From assembly GCA_902526075.1 (NCBI GenBank), contig CABZJM010000002.1, positions 53,878 to 117,877 on the forward strand: a DNA stretch of 64,000 nt, read 5' to 3'. Both the position numbers and the translations under genes were made by a program. The notes beneath the pieces are model-generated. The model was given only the letters and a program-made list of their open reading frames with translations. It did not search any database and had not been told where the DNA came from. The DNA is from an uncultured Bacteroidota bacterium (lineage in GTDB: Bacteria; Bacteroidota; Bacteroidia; Flavobacteriales; Flavobacteriaceae). Shown in pieces: positions 17,273 to 26,342 of this stretch. How positions within the stretch are numbered: the stretch's first letter is position 1; the number at the start of each line of letters is the position of its first letter.

Positions 17273-19400
17273 AAAAGATTTAAACAAACTTGATTTAACA
17301 GACTATAAACCCATAAAAGAGGTTAATAAAGAACAAAGTTTTTTTGAAACTGATGAGAAAATTACAATTAAGAATTTTTATGACTCAAGTGATTTATCAA
17401 ACCATAATCACGGTCAATCAATCGCTGGCTTACCACCATTTGTCAGAGGACCATACTCATCCATGTATACCAATAAACCTTGGACTGTAAGACAGTATGC
17501 TGGCTTTTCAACTGCTAAAGAGAGTAATCAATTTTACAAAGAAAATTTAAAGGCAGGTCAAAAAGGACTTTCTGTTGCATTTGATTTACCAACACACAGG
17601 GGATATGATTCTGATAATCAAAGGGTAATTGGAGATATTGGCAAAGCTGGGGTTGCGATTGACACTGTAGAGGATATGAAAATTTTATTTGATGGAATTC
17701 CTCTAGACAAAATGAGCGTGTCAATGACCATGAATGGGGCTGTTCTGCCTATCATGGCATTTTATATTGTTGCAGCTGAAGAGCAAGGGGTCGATATTTC
17801 TAAACTTTCAGGTACAATACAAAATGATATCTTGAAGGAATATATGGTTAGAAACACCTTCATATATCCGCCAGAGGAATCAATAAAAATTATAGCGGAT
17901 ATTTTTGAATTTACTAGTAAAAATATGCCAAAATTTAACAGCATAAGTATTTCTGGTTACCATATGCAAGAAGCTGGTGCAAGTGCTGATTTGGAACTTG
18001 CCTACACATTAGCAAACGGAATTGAATATGTTAAAACCGCAATTAATGCTGGTCTCAAAGTTGATGAATTTGCTAAAAGGTTCTCTTTCTTTTGGGGAAT
18101 TGGAATGAATCACTTTATGGAAATAGCTAAAATGAGAGCTGCTCGATTTCTTTGGACAAAATTAATGGAACCATTTAATCCGCAAAAGTATAAATCATCT
18201 TGTCTTCGGGCTCACTGCCAAACTAGTGGCTGGAGTTTATCTGAACAGGAACCGTTTAATAATATTACTAGAACTACAATTGAAGCATTATCAGCGGTTT
18301 TTGGTGGAACACAAAGTCTTCATACAAATTCATTAGATGAAGCTATTGGTTTACCAACAAAATTTTCATCAAAAATTGCTAGGGATACTCAACTTATAAT
18401 TCAGGAAGAAATTGATGTGTGTAATACAGTTGACCCATGGGGCGGTAGTTATCATATTGAAAGTTTGACCCATCAACTTATAGAAAGAGCAATGATTCAC
18501 ATCAATGAAATTAATGATGCTGGAGGGATGACAAGAGCAATTGAAAAAGGAATACCGAAAATGAGAATTGAACAGGCAGCAACACAAAAACAAGCTAAAA
18601 TTGATAATAAAGAAATCATAATCGTAGGGGTTAACAAATTTAAACTGGAGGAAGAGGAAATAATAAATTTTTTAGAAATTGATAATCATGAGGTCAGAAA
18701 TAATCAAATAAAGAAATTAAAAGAAGTTAAAAAAAACAGAAATGAAACAAAAGTAATTGATATATTGAATGAGCTAAGTTTAGCTGCAAAGGAGAAAAAT
18801 AAAAATTTATTAGCTTTATCAATTAAAGCTGCTAGAGCTAGAGCAACACTAGGAGAAATAAGCTCTGCTCTGGAAAAAGAATTTGGACGTTATAAGTCTG
18901 AAATTAAAAGTTTTACGGGTGTATACAAAACAAATATGAAGGATAATAGTTCTTATTTAAATTCAGTAGATCTTTCAAATAAATTTGCTGAGATTGATGG
19001 TAGAAGACCTAGAATTTTAATAGCAAAGATTGGACAAGATGGACATGATAGAGGGGCTAAAGTTATTGCAACCAGTTTCGCTGATATTGGATTTGATGTA
19101 GATATAGGTCCATTATTTCAAACCCCAGAAGAGGTTGCTAAACAGGCAGTTGAAAATGACGTACACATTATAGGGATATCATCGCTTGCAGGTGGCCACA
19201 AAACTTTAGTTCCTAATCTTATAAAAGAATTAAAAAAGTATGACTGTGATGATAAAATGATAGTGGTGGGCGGAGTGATCCCAAAAAAAGATTATGACTT
19301 TTTATTTGATAATGGGGTTAAATGCATTTTTGGCCCTGGCTCTAATATAGGGGAATCAGCCTCAACTATACTTGAATCACTTATAAATACCCATAGTTAA
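17265..19400 (+). CDS. mutB: Methylmalonyl-CoA mutase, large (alpha) catalytic subunit
   Basis: A 711-residue adenosylcobalamin enzyme. The N-terminal TIM barrel has '[18 protein letters not shown]', '[21 protein letters not shown]', '[11 protein letters not shown]' and '[14 protein letters not shown]'. The C-terminal B12-binding Rossmann domain has the base-off ligand motif 'DGHDRG' (DxHxxG, near residue 592), then '[12 protein letters not shown]' and '[11 protein letters not shown]'. It links propionate, odd-chain and branched-chain carbon to succinyl-CoA. No epimerase, propionyl-CoA carboxylase or MeaB/ArgK chaperone is in the window. The start ATG at 17265 lies inside the end of mutA. Confidence 0.96.
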   Translation: MLRKDLNKLDLTDYKPIKEVNKEQSFFETDEKITIKNFYDSSDLSNHNHGQSIAGLPPFVRGPYSSMYTNKPWTVRQYAGFSTAKESNQFYKENLKAGQKGLSVAFDLPTHRGYDSDNQRVIGDIGKAGVAIDTVEDMKILFDGIPLDKMSVSMTMNGAVLPIMAFYIVAAEEQGVDISKLSGTIQNDILKEYMVRNTFIYPPEESIKIIADIFEFTSKNMPKFNSISISGYHMQEAGASADLELAYTLANGIEYVKTAINAGLKVDEFAKRFSFFWGIGMNHFMEIAKMRAARFLWTKLMEPFNPQKYKSSCLRAHCQTSGWSLSEQEPFNNITRTTIEALSAVFGGTQSLHTNSLDEAIGLPTKFSSKIARDTQLIIQEEIDVCNTVDPWGGSYHIESLTHQLIERAMIHINEINDAGGMTRAIEKGIPKMRIEQAATQKQAKIDNKEIIIVGVNKFKLEEEEIINFLEIDNHEVRNNQIKKLKEVKKNRNETKVIDILNELSLAAKEKNKNLLALSIKAARARATLGEISSALEKEFGRYKSEIKSFTGVYKTNMKDNSSYLNSVDLSNKFAEIDGRRPRILIAKIGQDGHDRGAKVIATSFADIGFDVDIGPLFQTPEEVAKQAVENDVHIIGISSLAGGHKTLVPNLIKELKKYDCDDKMIVVGGVIPKKDYDFLFDNGVKCIFGPGSNIGESASTILESLINTHS

Positions 19401-19493
19401 TTTTACTGTTAACATTTTAAAATTTCTTTAACATGATATTGTATTTATTACGTTTTATTAATTGTAAATTTAATATTCATTATTTCATTAAAA

Positions 19494-20264
19494 ATGAGCA
19501 AGATTATTGCTATTTCTAATCAAAAAGGTGGAGTTGGAAAAACAACTACTTCTGTTAATTTATCCTCCGCACTTGCAGCTTTAGAAAAAAAAGTCTTATT
19601 AATTGATTTTGATCCCCAAGCAAATGCCAGCTTATCTATTGGGGTGGAGGTAAATATTAGAAGCAAAACAATTTATAATTTATTGGAAAATGAGTGTTCA
19701 ACTAATGAATGTATTTATAAAACTAAACTCGAGTTCCTTAATGTCATTCCTGCCCATATTGATTTGGTCGGAATTGAGATTGAATCGGTCAACATGATTG
19801 AAAGAGAGTATTTGTTAAAGAACGCAATTATGGAGGTTGCAGCAAATTATGATTTTATAATTATTGACTGCCCTCCTTCTCTTGGATTATTAACAATTAA
19901 TGCATTGTCAGCGTCTGATTCAGTGTTGATTCCAATACAGTGTGAATATTTAGCACTTGAAGGTTTAGGCAAACTCTTAAATACTATAAAAAGTATTCAA
20001 AAAATTCACAATGAAAACCTGTTGATAGAAGGACTTCTTTTAACTATGTATGATACTCGCTTAAATCTTTCAAATCAGGTTAAAAAAGAAGTAAAAACTC
20101 ATTTTAATGAAATGGTATTTAAAACAGTTATTCACAGGAACGTAAGACTTGGTGAGGCAACAAGTTACGGCAAAAGTATCATTGATTATGATGTTAGCAG
20201 TAAAGGAGCTGATAATTACTTAAATTTGGCAAAAGAACTTATTTCAAAAACTCATAATGGCTAA
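19494..20264 (+). CDS. parA: ParA chromosome-partitioning ATPase
   Basis: A 256-residue ParA/Soj ATPase with the deviant Walker A 'KGGVGKTTT' near residue 11, Walker A' 'LLIDFDPQANAS', and Walker B 'FIIIDCPPSLG'. It lacks the N-terminal HTH of plasmid type Ia ParA, so it is the chromosomal form. It cycles on nucleoid DNA to position ParB-parS complexes. It overlaps parB by 8 bases. The 93-base upstream gap is very AT-rich with no exact promoter box and no parS site. Confidence 0.95.
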   Translation: MSKIIAISNQKGGVGKTTTSVNLSSALAALEKKVLLIDFDPQANASLSIGVEVNIRSKTIYNLLENECSTNECIYKTKLEFLNVIPAHIDLVGIEIESVNMIEREYLLKNAIMEVAANYDFIIIDCPPSLGLLTINALSASDSVLIPIQCEYLALEGLGKLLNTIKSIQKIHNENLLIEGLLLTMYDTRLNLSNQVKKEVKTHFNEMVFKTVIHRNVRLGEATSYGKSIIDYDVSSKGADNYLNLAKELISKTHNG

Positions 20265-21132
20265 AGCAACAAAGAAACAAGTTTTAGGTAGAGGATTAAA
20301 ATCTATTTTGGAAGATTCAAAAAATAATCCTGGCTCAATTTCTAAAATAAACAAAAATTATAGTACAGAAATTGATATTTCGAAAATTGCCCTAAATCCA
20401 TTTCAGCCAAGATCGGTGTTCGATAAAGAAAAACTAGAAGAATTAGTCATTTCGATTAAAAATATTGGACTTATCCAGCCCATTACAATAAAAAAAATCT
20501 CTAAAAATAAGTTTCAATTAATTTCTGGCGAGAGAAGATTAAGAGCATTTAAAAAGCTTAAGATCGATAAGATACCATGCTATATAAGAAAGGCTAATGA
20601 TCAACAATCTCTTGAGATGGCATTAGTTGAAAATATTCACAGACAAGACTTGGATTCTATTGAAATAGCTATTTCTTACAAACGACTAATCGAGGAAATC
20701 AAAATTACACAAGAAGAATTGAGTGAAAAAATTGGAAAAAAAAGAACAACAATAACCAATTATTTGAGATTACTTAAGCTCAATCCAATAATACAGAGTG
20801 GTATAAAAGATGGTTTCATCTCTATGGGGCATGGTAGGGCAATGATAAATATTGATGATGAAAAACTACAGCTTTCAATTTATGAAAGAATAATTTCAAA
20901 GAATTTATCCGTTAGAAATACTGAAAAACTAATTAGCTCATTTAAAAATCCTCCTAAAAAAAATATAAAAGATAATCTTGAAAATAAATTCTTAAAACAA
21001 AAAATTAAAGCTGAAAAAAAACTTCAAACCAGTGTTAATTTTATTTTTAATAAAAATAAAACAGGAAAAATCATTTTAAATTTTGAATCTAAATCTGATT
21101 TTTTAAGATTAATTAAAAAAATCAATGAATAA
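20257..21132 (+). CDS. parB: ParB chromosome-partitioning CTPase
   Basis: A 291-residue ParB/Spo0J protein. The N-terminal ParB/sulfiredoxin-like domain has 'NPFQPRSVFD', 'GLIQPITI' and the CTP-binding 'SGERRLRAF' (about residues 88-96), followed by 'ALVENIHRQDL' and the HTH ('ITQEELSEKIGKKRTTITNYLRLL'), then a lysine-rich linker and a C-terminal dimerisation region. It should load on parS sites and slide as a clamp. No parS palindrome was seen near it. DUF5683 starts within its stop codon region (8-base overlap). Confidence 0.95.
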   Translation: MAKATKKQVLGRGLKSILEDSKNNPGSISKINKNYSTEIDISKIALNPFQPRSVFDKEKLEELVISIKNIGLIQPITIKKISKNKFQLISGERRLRAFKKLKIDKIPCYIRKANDQQSLEMALVENIHRQDLDSIEIAISYKRLIEEIKITQEELSEKIGKKRTTITNYLRLLKLNPIIQSGIKDGFISMGHGRAMINIDDEKLQLSIYERIISKNLSVRNTEKLISSFKNPPKKNIKDNLENKFLKQKIKAEKKLQTSVNFIFNKNKTGKIILNFESKSDFLRLIKKINE

Positions 21133-21670
21133 ACTTTATTTATATATCATTCTATTTTTTGTTTCTATTTTTAGTTATGGTCAAAATGAGGATTATGAAA
21201 AAGATTTAGAAATGGCATTAAGACCATCAAAAGCAACATTTTATTCTGCTGTACTACCTGGATTAGGTCAGGCATACAATAAAAAATATTGGAAAATACC
21301 TATTGTTTATGGTGCACTTGCAACAGGGTTATATTTCTATAATCAAAATGATAATGATTACAAAAGATATCGTAATGCTTACAAAAGAAGATTAGCAGGA
21401 TTCACTGATGATGAGTTTTACGGAAGTGGGGCTTACCCTTCAATATCTAATGATGGTTTAATTAGAGCACAAAGCACTTTAAAAAGAAACAAAGAACTAT
21501 CTATTTTAGTTACAGTTGGTTTGTACATTTTAAACATTATTGATGCGAATGTGGATGCACATCTATTGCAATACAACTTGGATGATAATTTATCTTTAAG
21601 ACCTAATATAGAATTTAACGAAGTTGATAGTCAATCTAATTTTGGAATTTCTATAAATATCGAGTTATGA
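21125..21670 (+). CDS. DUF5683 domain membrane protein
   Basis: A 181-residue protein: signal peptide or anchor ('MNKLYLYIILFFVSIFSYGQ'), then the DUF5683 core 'LRPSKATFYSAVLPGLGQAYNKKYWKIP' with two hydrophobic helices ('IVYGALATGLYFY' and 'LSILVTVGLYILNIIDANVDAHL'). The family is widespread in Bacteroidetes, usually next to parAB and lepB as here; its function is unknown. It overlaps parB by 8 bases and lepB by 4 (ATGA), so all five genes of the block are translationally linked. Confidence 0.82.
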   Translation: MNKLYLYIILFFVSIFSYGQNEDYEKDLEMALRPSKATFYSAVLPGLGQAYNKKYWKIPIVYGALATGLYFYNQNDNDYKRYRNAYKRRLAGFTDDEFYGSGAYPSISNDGLIRAQSTLKRNKELSILVTVGLYILNIIDANVDAHLLQYNLDDNLSLRPNIEFNEVDSQSNFGISINIEL

Positions 21671-23223
21671 GTGAAATAATATTGATTTTATTGATTTTAA
21701 ATTTTATTCATGGATTAGGTACATGGAAATTATACAAGATTTCCGGCAACAGTGCATTTCACTCATTTATTCCTCTGTACAATGTTTTTGTGCTACTAAA
21801 AATAATAAACAGACCCTGGTGGTGGATTTTTATTATTCTGATGCCGGTATTGAACACAATTATAATTCCTGTTATTTGGGTTGAACTTTCCAGAAGTTTT
21901 AAGAAGAATTCGTACACTGATACTTTTTTGTCTATTTGTACATTTGGTTTTTATAATTATTACCTAAACTATTTTGAAACTATTGAATATGTTGAAGATA
22001 GAGACATTAACCCTAAAAGCTCAAATGGGGAGTGGACAAGCTCAATTATATTCGCTGTAATTGCTGCTACATTCGTTCATACATACTTTATTCAACCCTA
22101 CACGATACCCACTTCTTCACTAGAAAAATCCCTTTTAGTTGGAGATTTTTTATTTGTGAGTAAGTTTCACTATGGCGCAAGAGTTCCTATGACAACAATT
22201 GCGGCCCCAATGGTACATGATACTATTCCAATCATCAAGACCAGGTCTTATCTCAACAAAAAACAGCTCCCATTTTTAGCAGAACTACCATATTTAAGAC
22301 TTCCTGGTTTTCAAAAAATTAAAAGAAATGAAATTGTGTGTTTCAATTGGCCTGTTGATACTTTTAAAAACATGTATTATACTGACAAATATTACTATAA
22401 ACCGATTGATAAAAAAACAAATTATGTAAAGAGAGCTGTTGGTATAGCTGGTGATACCCTAGAGGTAATTAATGGATATGTTTATATAAATGGAGAAAAA
22501 AATCAATTACCAAAAAGGGCAAAGTTGCAATTTTCATATTTGGTTCAACCTAAAAAGAATAAGTTCAATAAAAAGGTTATGATTTATAATTATGATATAA
22601 CTGACAGATTTGGACCCATAAATAGCAACTATACTTATAAATTTATGGGGATCAGTGATGCATCACTTGAAAAACTAAAAAAAGACACTAATGTTGGATG
22701 GATTAAAAAAGATACACTTCCAAAGGGAGTAAAAGATCCATCAGTTTTTCCTCAAAAACCATCTTACAATTGGAATAATGATTTTTTTGGTCCGGTTTAT
22801 ATTCCAAAAAAAGGCACTACAATTGAAATAAATAAAGACAATTTTCCGATTTATGAAAGGCTTATTAAAATTTATGAAAATAATGACCTTTACATGCTGG
22901 ATAGTGATGTTTACATCAACGGTTTCAAAACAAATCAATATACTTTTAAACAAGATTATTATTGGTTGATGGGTGATAACAGAAGCAATTCTCAAGACTC
23001 AAGATCTTGGGGTTTTGTTCCATTTGATCATGTTGTTGGGAAGCCTGTTTTCAAATGGTTAAGTATAGACTATAATGGTAAGGGGTTTGATAAAATTAGG
23101 TGGGACAGAATGTTTACTACTGTTCACGGAAATGGGCAACCAACATCCTATTTTATACATTTTATTGCAATAGTTTTGTTGTGGAATATAATTTCTTATT
23201 TCAGAAGAAAGAAATTGCAATGA
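21667..23223 (+). CDS. lepB: Signal peptidase I
   Basis: A 518-residue inner-membrane S26 peptidase that removes signal peptides from Sec-exported proteins. Three N-terminal hydrophobic segments (to about residue 75) precede a further helix ('SIIFAVIAATFVHTYFI'). The catalytic Ser is in 'TIPTSSLEKSLLVGD' (near 150), the general-base Lys in 'YVKRAVGIAGDTLEV' (near 255), and the C-terminal signature is 'MGDNRSNSQDSRSWGFVP'. It is far longer than E. coli LepB, with an inserted segment between the Lys box and the GDNR box, normal for Bacteroidetes. A final helix closes the protein. WbqC starts in its stop codon. Confidence 0.93.
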   Translation: MSEIILILLILNFIHGLGTWKLYKISGNSAFHSFIPLYNVFVLLKIINRPWWWIFIILMPVLNTIIIPVIWVELSRSFKKNSYTDTFLSICTFGFYNYYLNYFETIEYVEDRDINPKSSNGEWTSSIIFAVIAATFVHTYFIQPYTIPTSSLEKSLLVGDFLFVSKFHYGARVPMTTIAAPMVHDTIPIIKTRSYLNKKQLPFLAELPYLRLPGFQKIKRNEIVCFNWPVDTFKNMYYTDKYYYKPIDKKTNYVKRAVGIAGDTLEVINGYVYINGEKNQLPKRAKLQFSYLVQPKKNKFNKKVMIYNYDITDRFGPINSNYTYKFMGISDASLEKLKKDTNVGWIKKDTLPKGVKDPSVFPQKPSYNWNNDFFGPVYIPKKGTTIEINKDNFPIYERLIKIYENNDLYMLDSDVYINGFKTNQYTFKQDYYWLMGDNRSNSQDSRSWGFVPFDHVVGKPVFKWLSIDYNGKGFDKIRWDRMFTTVHGNGQPTSYFIHFIAIVLLWNIISYFRRKKLQ

Positions 23224-23837
23224 AGACCATAATACATCCCACCTATTTTCCAAATATTGAATTTTTTTCACATCTTTTACAATCTAAAAATTTAATTTTT
23301 GAAATAAATGATTTTTATCAAAAACAGACATTTAGAAATAGAGCATCAATTTACGGGTCAAACGGAAAATTAAAACTGATTATACCTGTAAGTTTTACGA
23401 GTTCAAAAAAAACAAAACTAAAGGATATCAGAATATGTAATAATAGCAATTGGCAAAAAAATCACTTTAAGTCAATCCAAATAGCTTATAGAAGTTCTCC
23501 TTATTTTGAATTTTTTGAAGACTATTTTATTGGAATTTTTGAGGAAAAAGAAGAATTCTTAATTGATATAACCATCAAATCAATAGCAATTATATTTAAC
23601 ATAATTGAAAAAGATTTAAAATTTAAATTAACTTCAGCTTATCAAGATAATTATAATTCAGATTCTGATTTTAGGTTTTTAAGCATCAGAAACAGAAAAG
23701 CGCAAAAAAGTCTAATAAAACCATATAGTCAGGTTTTTGAAACTGAACATGGGTTTATTTCTAATTTAAGCATCATTGATTTAATCTTTAACGAAGGCCT
23801 AAATAGTGAAAATTATTTTAATAAAACTAATATGTAA
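23220..23837 (+). CDS. WbqC-like family protein
   Basis: A 205-residue protein of the WbqC-like family ('HPTYFPNIEFFSHLLQSKN' at the start, 'YQKQTFRNRASI', 'LIIPVSF', and 'W..KHFKSIQIAYRSSPYFE'-like block). WbqC relatives occur in O-antigen clusters, but in flavobacteria the gene routinely follows lepB; the reaction is not established. The track's start at 23100 lies deep within lepB; the ATG at 23220 overlaps the lepB stop (ATGA) and gives the conserved N-terminus. Its last 11 bases overlap the convergent gene's end. Confidence 0.82.
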   Translation: MKTIIHPTYFPNIEFFSHLLQSKNLIFEINDFYQKQTFRNRASIYGSNGKLKLIIPVSFTSSKKTKLKDIRICNNSNWQKNHFKSIQIAYRSSPYFEFFEDYFIGIFEEKEEFLIDITIKSIAIIFNIIEKDLKFKLTSAYQDNYNSDSDFRFLSIRNRKAQKSLIKPYSQVFETEHGFISNLSIIDLIFNEGLNSENYFNKTNM

Positions 23838-24846
23838 ATTGAGAAAAAATGGGCTCATGATCTGACAAGTTAATATTATAAGTCTTGAAGTAATTTATTT
23901 TGAAAAGCTTGTCACTTAGAATGAAATCAATTCTTAATGGAATAAAGTTGTAATTAAATGTAATTCCAAAACCATTTCCCTTTTCTTTAAAACTATCATT
24001 AAAATAACGGGAAAGTTCTTTGTATGTATATGAAAATGCAGTATTGTTAAAGTCACCTGAAAGAATCACTTTATAGGGGCTTTTCTTAATACTTTTTTTG
24101 ATCAATTCTACTTGTTTCTGTTGAATGATAAAAGTTTTGGATAAATCATTCATTATTTTTTCATTGTTTTTATTTAACTCAATTAATTCTATTTTTTTTT
24201 CAAAAGAAAAAGATTGAAGATGAACATTATAAATTCTGATGGTGTCATTACTAATTTTTATATCTGAAAAAATAGCATTATTTGAAGGACTATTAAAATC
24301 AATTGATCCTTTGTTAACAATGGGATATTTTGAAAATATTGCTTGACCATATTTTAAATTACCGCCTCTTAACTTTTCATACTTATAATCATAATTATCG
24401 AGATTAAAATCAGTATTTTGATATTCCTGTAAACATATAATATCAGCATTTTTATTTATAAGAAATTCTTTGATTTTTATTGTTACATTATCTTTCTCAA
24501 TCCAATTATATGCATTAAAAAGCCTAACATTATAACTTATTACTGAAAATTCATTATCAGCTATAAATTTTGAGTTATTTGAAAAATTAACAAAACTTTT
24601 TAAACTATCATTTCCAAGAATGAGAACTATAAATGATAACATAAATTGTTTCTTTAGCTTTGCGATCCAAAAAAACATAAAAAGAATATTTAAGCTTATT
24701 ATTAGTGGGGTAAATAAACTGAATATCGAGAAATATGAAAAAAGGGTAGGTTTTACGTAAGGTAGACATAAAGAAATTAGAAAAGAAAACGCTAATAAGC
24801 TATTGACCAAAAAAAGAAATTTTTCAAAAAAACTAAGTTTTTTCAT
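23827..24846 (-). CDS. Membrane-anchored endonuclease/exonuclease/phosphatase family protein
   Basis: A 339-residue protein. Three N-terminal hydrophobic segments (about 1-95) anchor an EEP-fold catalytic domain with 'VISYNVRLFNAYNW' (Asn), 'DIICLQEYQ' (metal-binding Glu), 'LSGDFNN' (Asp/Asn), and 'LSDHEPIFSQF' (final Asp-His). All metal and catalytic positions are kept, so it should cleave a phosphodiester. Whether the substrate is DNA, RNA or a lipid or inositol phosphate cannot be told. It is the last gene of the ribH-mutL-rhomboid run and its start overlaps the preceding rhomboid stop by 4 bases. Confidence 0.82.
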   Translation of the reverse strand: MKKLSFFEKFLFLVNSLLAFSFLISLCLPYVKPTLFSYFSIFSLFTPLIISLNILFMFFWIAKLKKQFMLSFIVLILGNDSLKSFVNFSNNSKFIADNEFSVISYNVRLFNAYNWIEKDNVTIKIKEFLINKNADIICLQEYQNTDFNLDNYDYKYEKLRGGNLKYGQAIFSKYPIVNKGSIDFNSPSNNAIFSDIKISNDTIRIYNVHLQSFSFEKKIELIELNKNNEKIMNDLSKTFIIQQKQVELIKKSIKKSPYKVILSGDFNNTAFSYTYKELSRYFNDSFKEKGNGFGITFNYNFIPLRIDFILSDKLFKINYFKTYNINLSDHEPIFSQFTY

Positions 24847-25589
24847 TTATTCCTCCCCTGTTTGAAAAGATATTCCTTTTCTTCATCACTAAGGCTGTCA
24901 TATCCGCTTTTACTAATCTTATCTAATATCATATCAATTTTATTCTGCTTATTTTTAAAATTCTTTTTTCTTATTTTTTGATTTTTAAATTTTATATTTT
25001 TTGGAAAACCATACAAAGAATAATAATAACAAGTTCCAACAAAATAGCCGCCAATGTGGGAATAAACACCAAATTGGCTAGGTGATATTAATTTTAAAAA
25101 ATCAGTAAATAATATAAAAGCCATAATATATTTAAATTCTATTGTAAATTTAAATATTCTAACTCCCATATTTGGAGATAATAAAAGCAGAAAAAATAGT
25201 AGTGAAGAAACTCCAGCTGAAGCACCTATTAATGAGCCTTGTGATCCCGAAAATAAATAGGCTACTCCTCCAAAAAATATTCCTAAAAAAAATAAATTAA
25301 TTGTGGTTTTTTTTTCTAATAAATTAGCAATTGAATTAGTTGAAAATGTCAATAAAATTATCATAAAAATCAACTCAAAGAGTCCCTCGTGAATGAAAGC
25401 ATATGTGAAAATTGACCATGGTTTTGTCAGAAAATCAGTTTCTAAGGAAAAATAGGAAATAAAATCATTCTGAAAACTAAACATGAAAGTAAGCCTATAT
25501 ACAATAAAAACTATTATGTTTACTACAATTATTTTTTGAAAAAAATCAAGTTTGTTTAAATCTACATTAAACTTTTCTAAAAAATTCAT
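24843..25589 (-). CDS. Rhomboid family intramembrane serine protease (second of two)
   Basis: A 248-residue six-helix membrane protein. The catalytic Ser lies in 'LIGASAGVSSLL' (GxSx, alanine replacing the usual second glycine) and the His in 'YSHIGGYFVGT'. The N-terminal 'FAYAFIHEG'-like motif ('FTYAFIHEGLFELIF') matches the family's loop. A 60-residue charged cytosolic tail ends 'DSLSDEEKEYLFKQGRNK'. It should cleave membrane-anchored substrates; targets are unknown. The ATG at 25589 shares one base with the preceding rhomboid's TGA (TGATG); the track's 25598 start is nine bases further upstream. Confidence 0.83.
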   Translation of the reverse strand: MNFLEKFNVDLNKLDFFQKIIVVNIIVFIVYRLTFMFSFQNDFISYFSLETDFLTKPWSIFTYAFIHEGLFELIFMIILLTFSTNSIANLLEKKTTINLFFLGIFFGGVAYLFSGSQGSLIGASAGVSSLLFFLLLLSPNMGVRIFKFTIEFKYIMAFILFTDFLKLISPSQFGVYSHIGGYFVGTCYYYSLYGFPKNIKFKNQKIRKKNFKNKQNKIDMILDKISKSGYDSLSDEEKEYLFKQGRNK

Positions 25590-26342
25590 CAAAACCATCT
25601 GTTTCGGTTAAACTGATTCTTTTTCCAATAATACATGATTAAAAATCCCGTAAATGCACCTCCTAAGTGAGCTACAAAAGCAGTATTACTTGGACTGAAA
25701 ATAGCCTGACCAGTAATAGCTGAAAATAAATCTAATAATATTATGCCAGGGATAAAATATTTTGCTTTTATGGGGACTGGAAAGAAAATTAACATCAGCT
25801 TGCTTTCAGGGAAAAACATTCCAAAAGCTACAAGAACACCCATTATTGCTCCTGATGCACCCACCATAGTAGATAAAAATGAGGTATTAAAACTAATGAG
25901 ACCTTCTTGACCTAATATATTTGCCCAACCTGTATTGTACTTTCCTTCCATTAGAAGATTTAAAACAGTTTGTTGCTCATATCCTGAACTAAGTAATAAA
26001 TCTAGATTAGAATAGAATGAGTAATAAAGAAAACTTATTTGAGCAATAGCAGCACCTAAACCACATGTCAAGTAAAAAAACAAAAATCTTCTGGATCCGA
26101 AAATTGACTCAATTGCTGATCCAAACATCCATAATGCAAACATATTGAAAGCTAAGTGTAACCCCCCCCCCATGCATAAACATGTGTGTGAGTAGTTGCC
26201 AAAACTTAAACTCAGGATTTTCAGGAAAATGTAAGCTAAATAATGAATAAATAAAGTCTGTATTCAATGAAAAACTTGAACCAAAATAAAAAATAATGTT
26301 GATTATTAAAAGTTGTTTTACTGTTGGTGAAATTCTATTCAT
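25589..26342 (-). pseudogene. Rhomboid protease (first of two), frame broken at a 10-G tract
   Basis: Two ORF-track entries (26109-26342 and 25589-26173) are halves of one rhomboid. The first starts 'MNRISPTVKQLLIINIIFY' and reaches 'LLTHMFMHGG'; the second continues 'GLHLAFNMFALWMFG' with the catalytic Ser in 'VGASGAIMGVLVAFG' and His in 'VAHLGGAFTGF'. They join at ten consecutive G residues on the coding strand, where nine or twelve would keep one frame. The span of 754 bases is one more than a multiple of three. The joined protein would be about 250 residues with all active-site residues. It may be a pseudogene, a phase-variable gene, a slippage-decoded gene, or a base-calling error. Confidence 0.8.
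26162..26171 (-). repeat. Homopolymer G10 (C10 on plus strand)
   Basis: Ten consecutive C on the plus strand, inside the first rhomboid gene. Long A or T runs are common in this AT-rich window, but no other G or C run of this length was noticed. The tract sits exactly at the reading-frame break, at the conserved 'HMFMHGG' loop. Confidence 0.95.

Noticed and set aside
23100-23219. Upstream extension of the WbqC ORF into lepB
   Set aside because: The first 40 residues are an alternative reading of lepB; the family N-terminus begins at the ATG at 23220.
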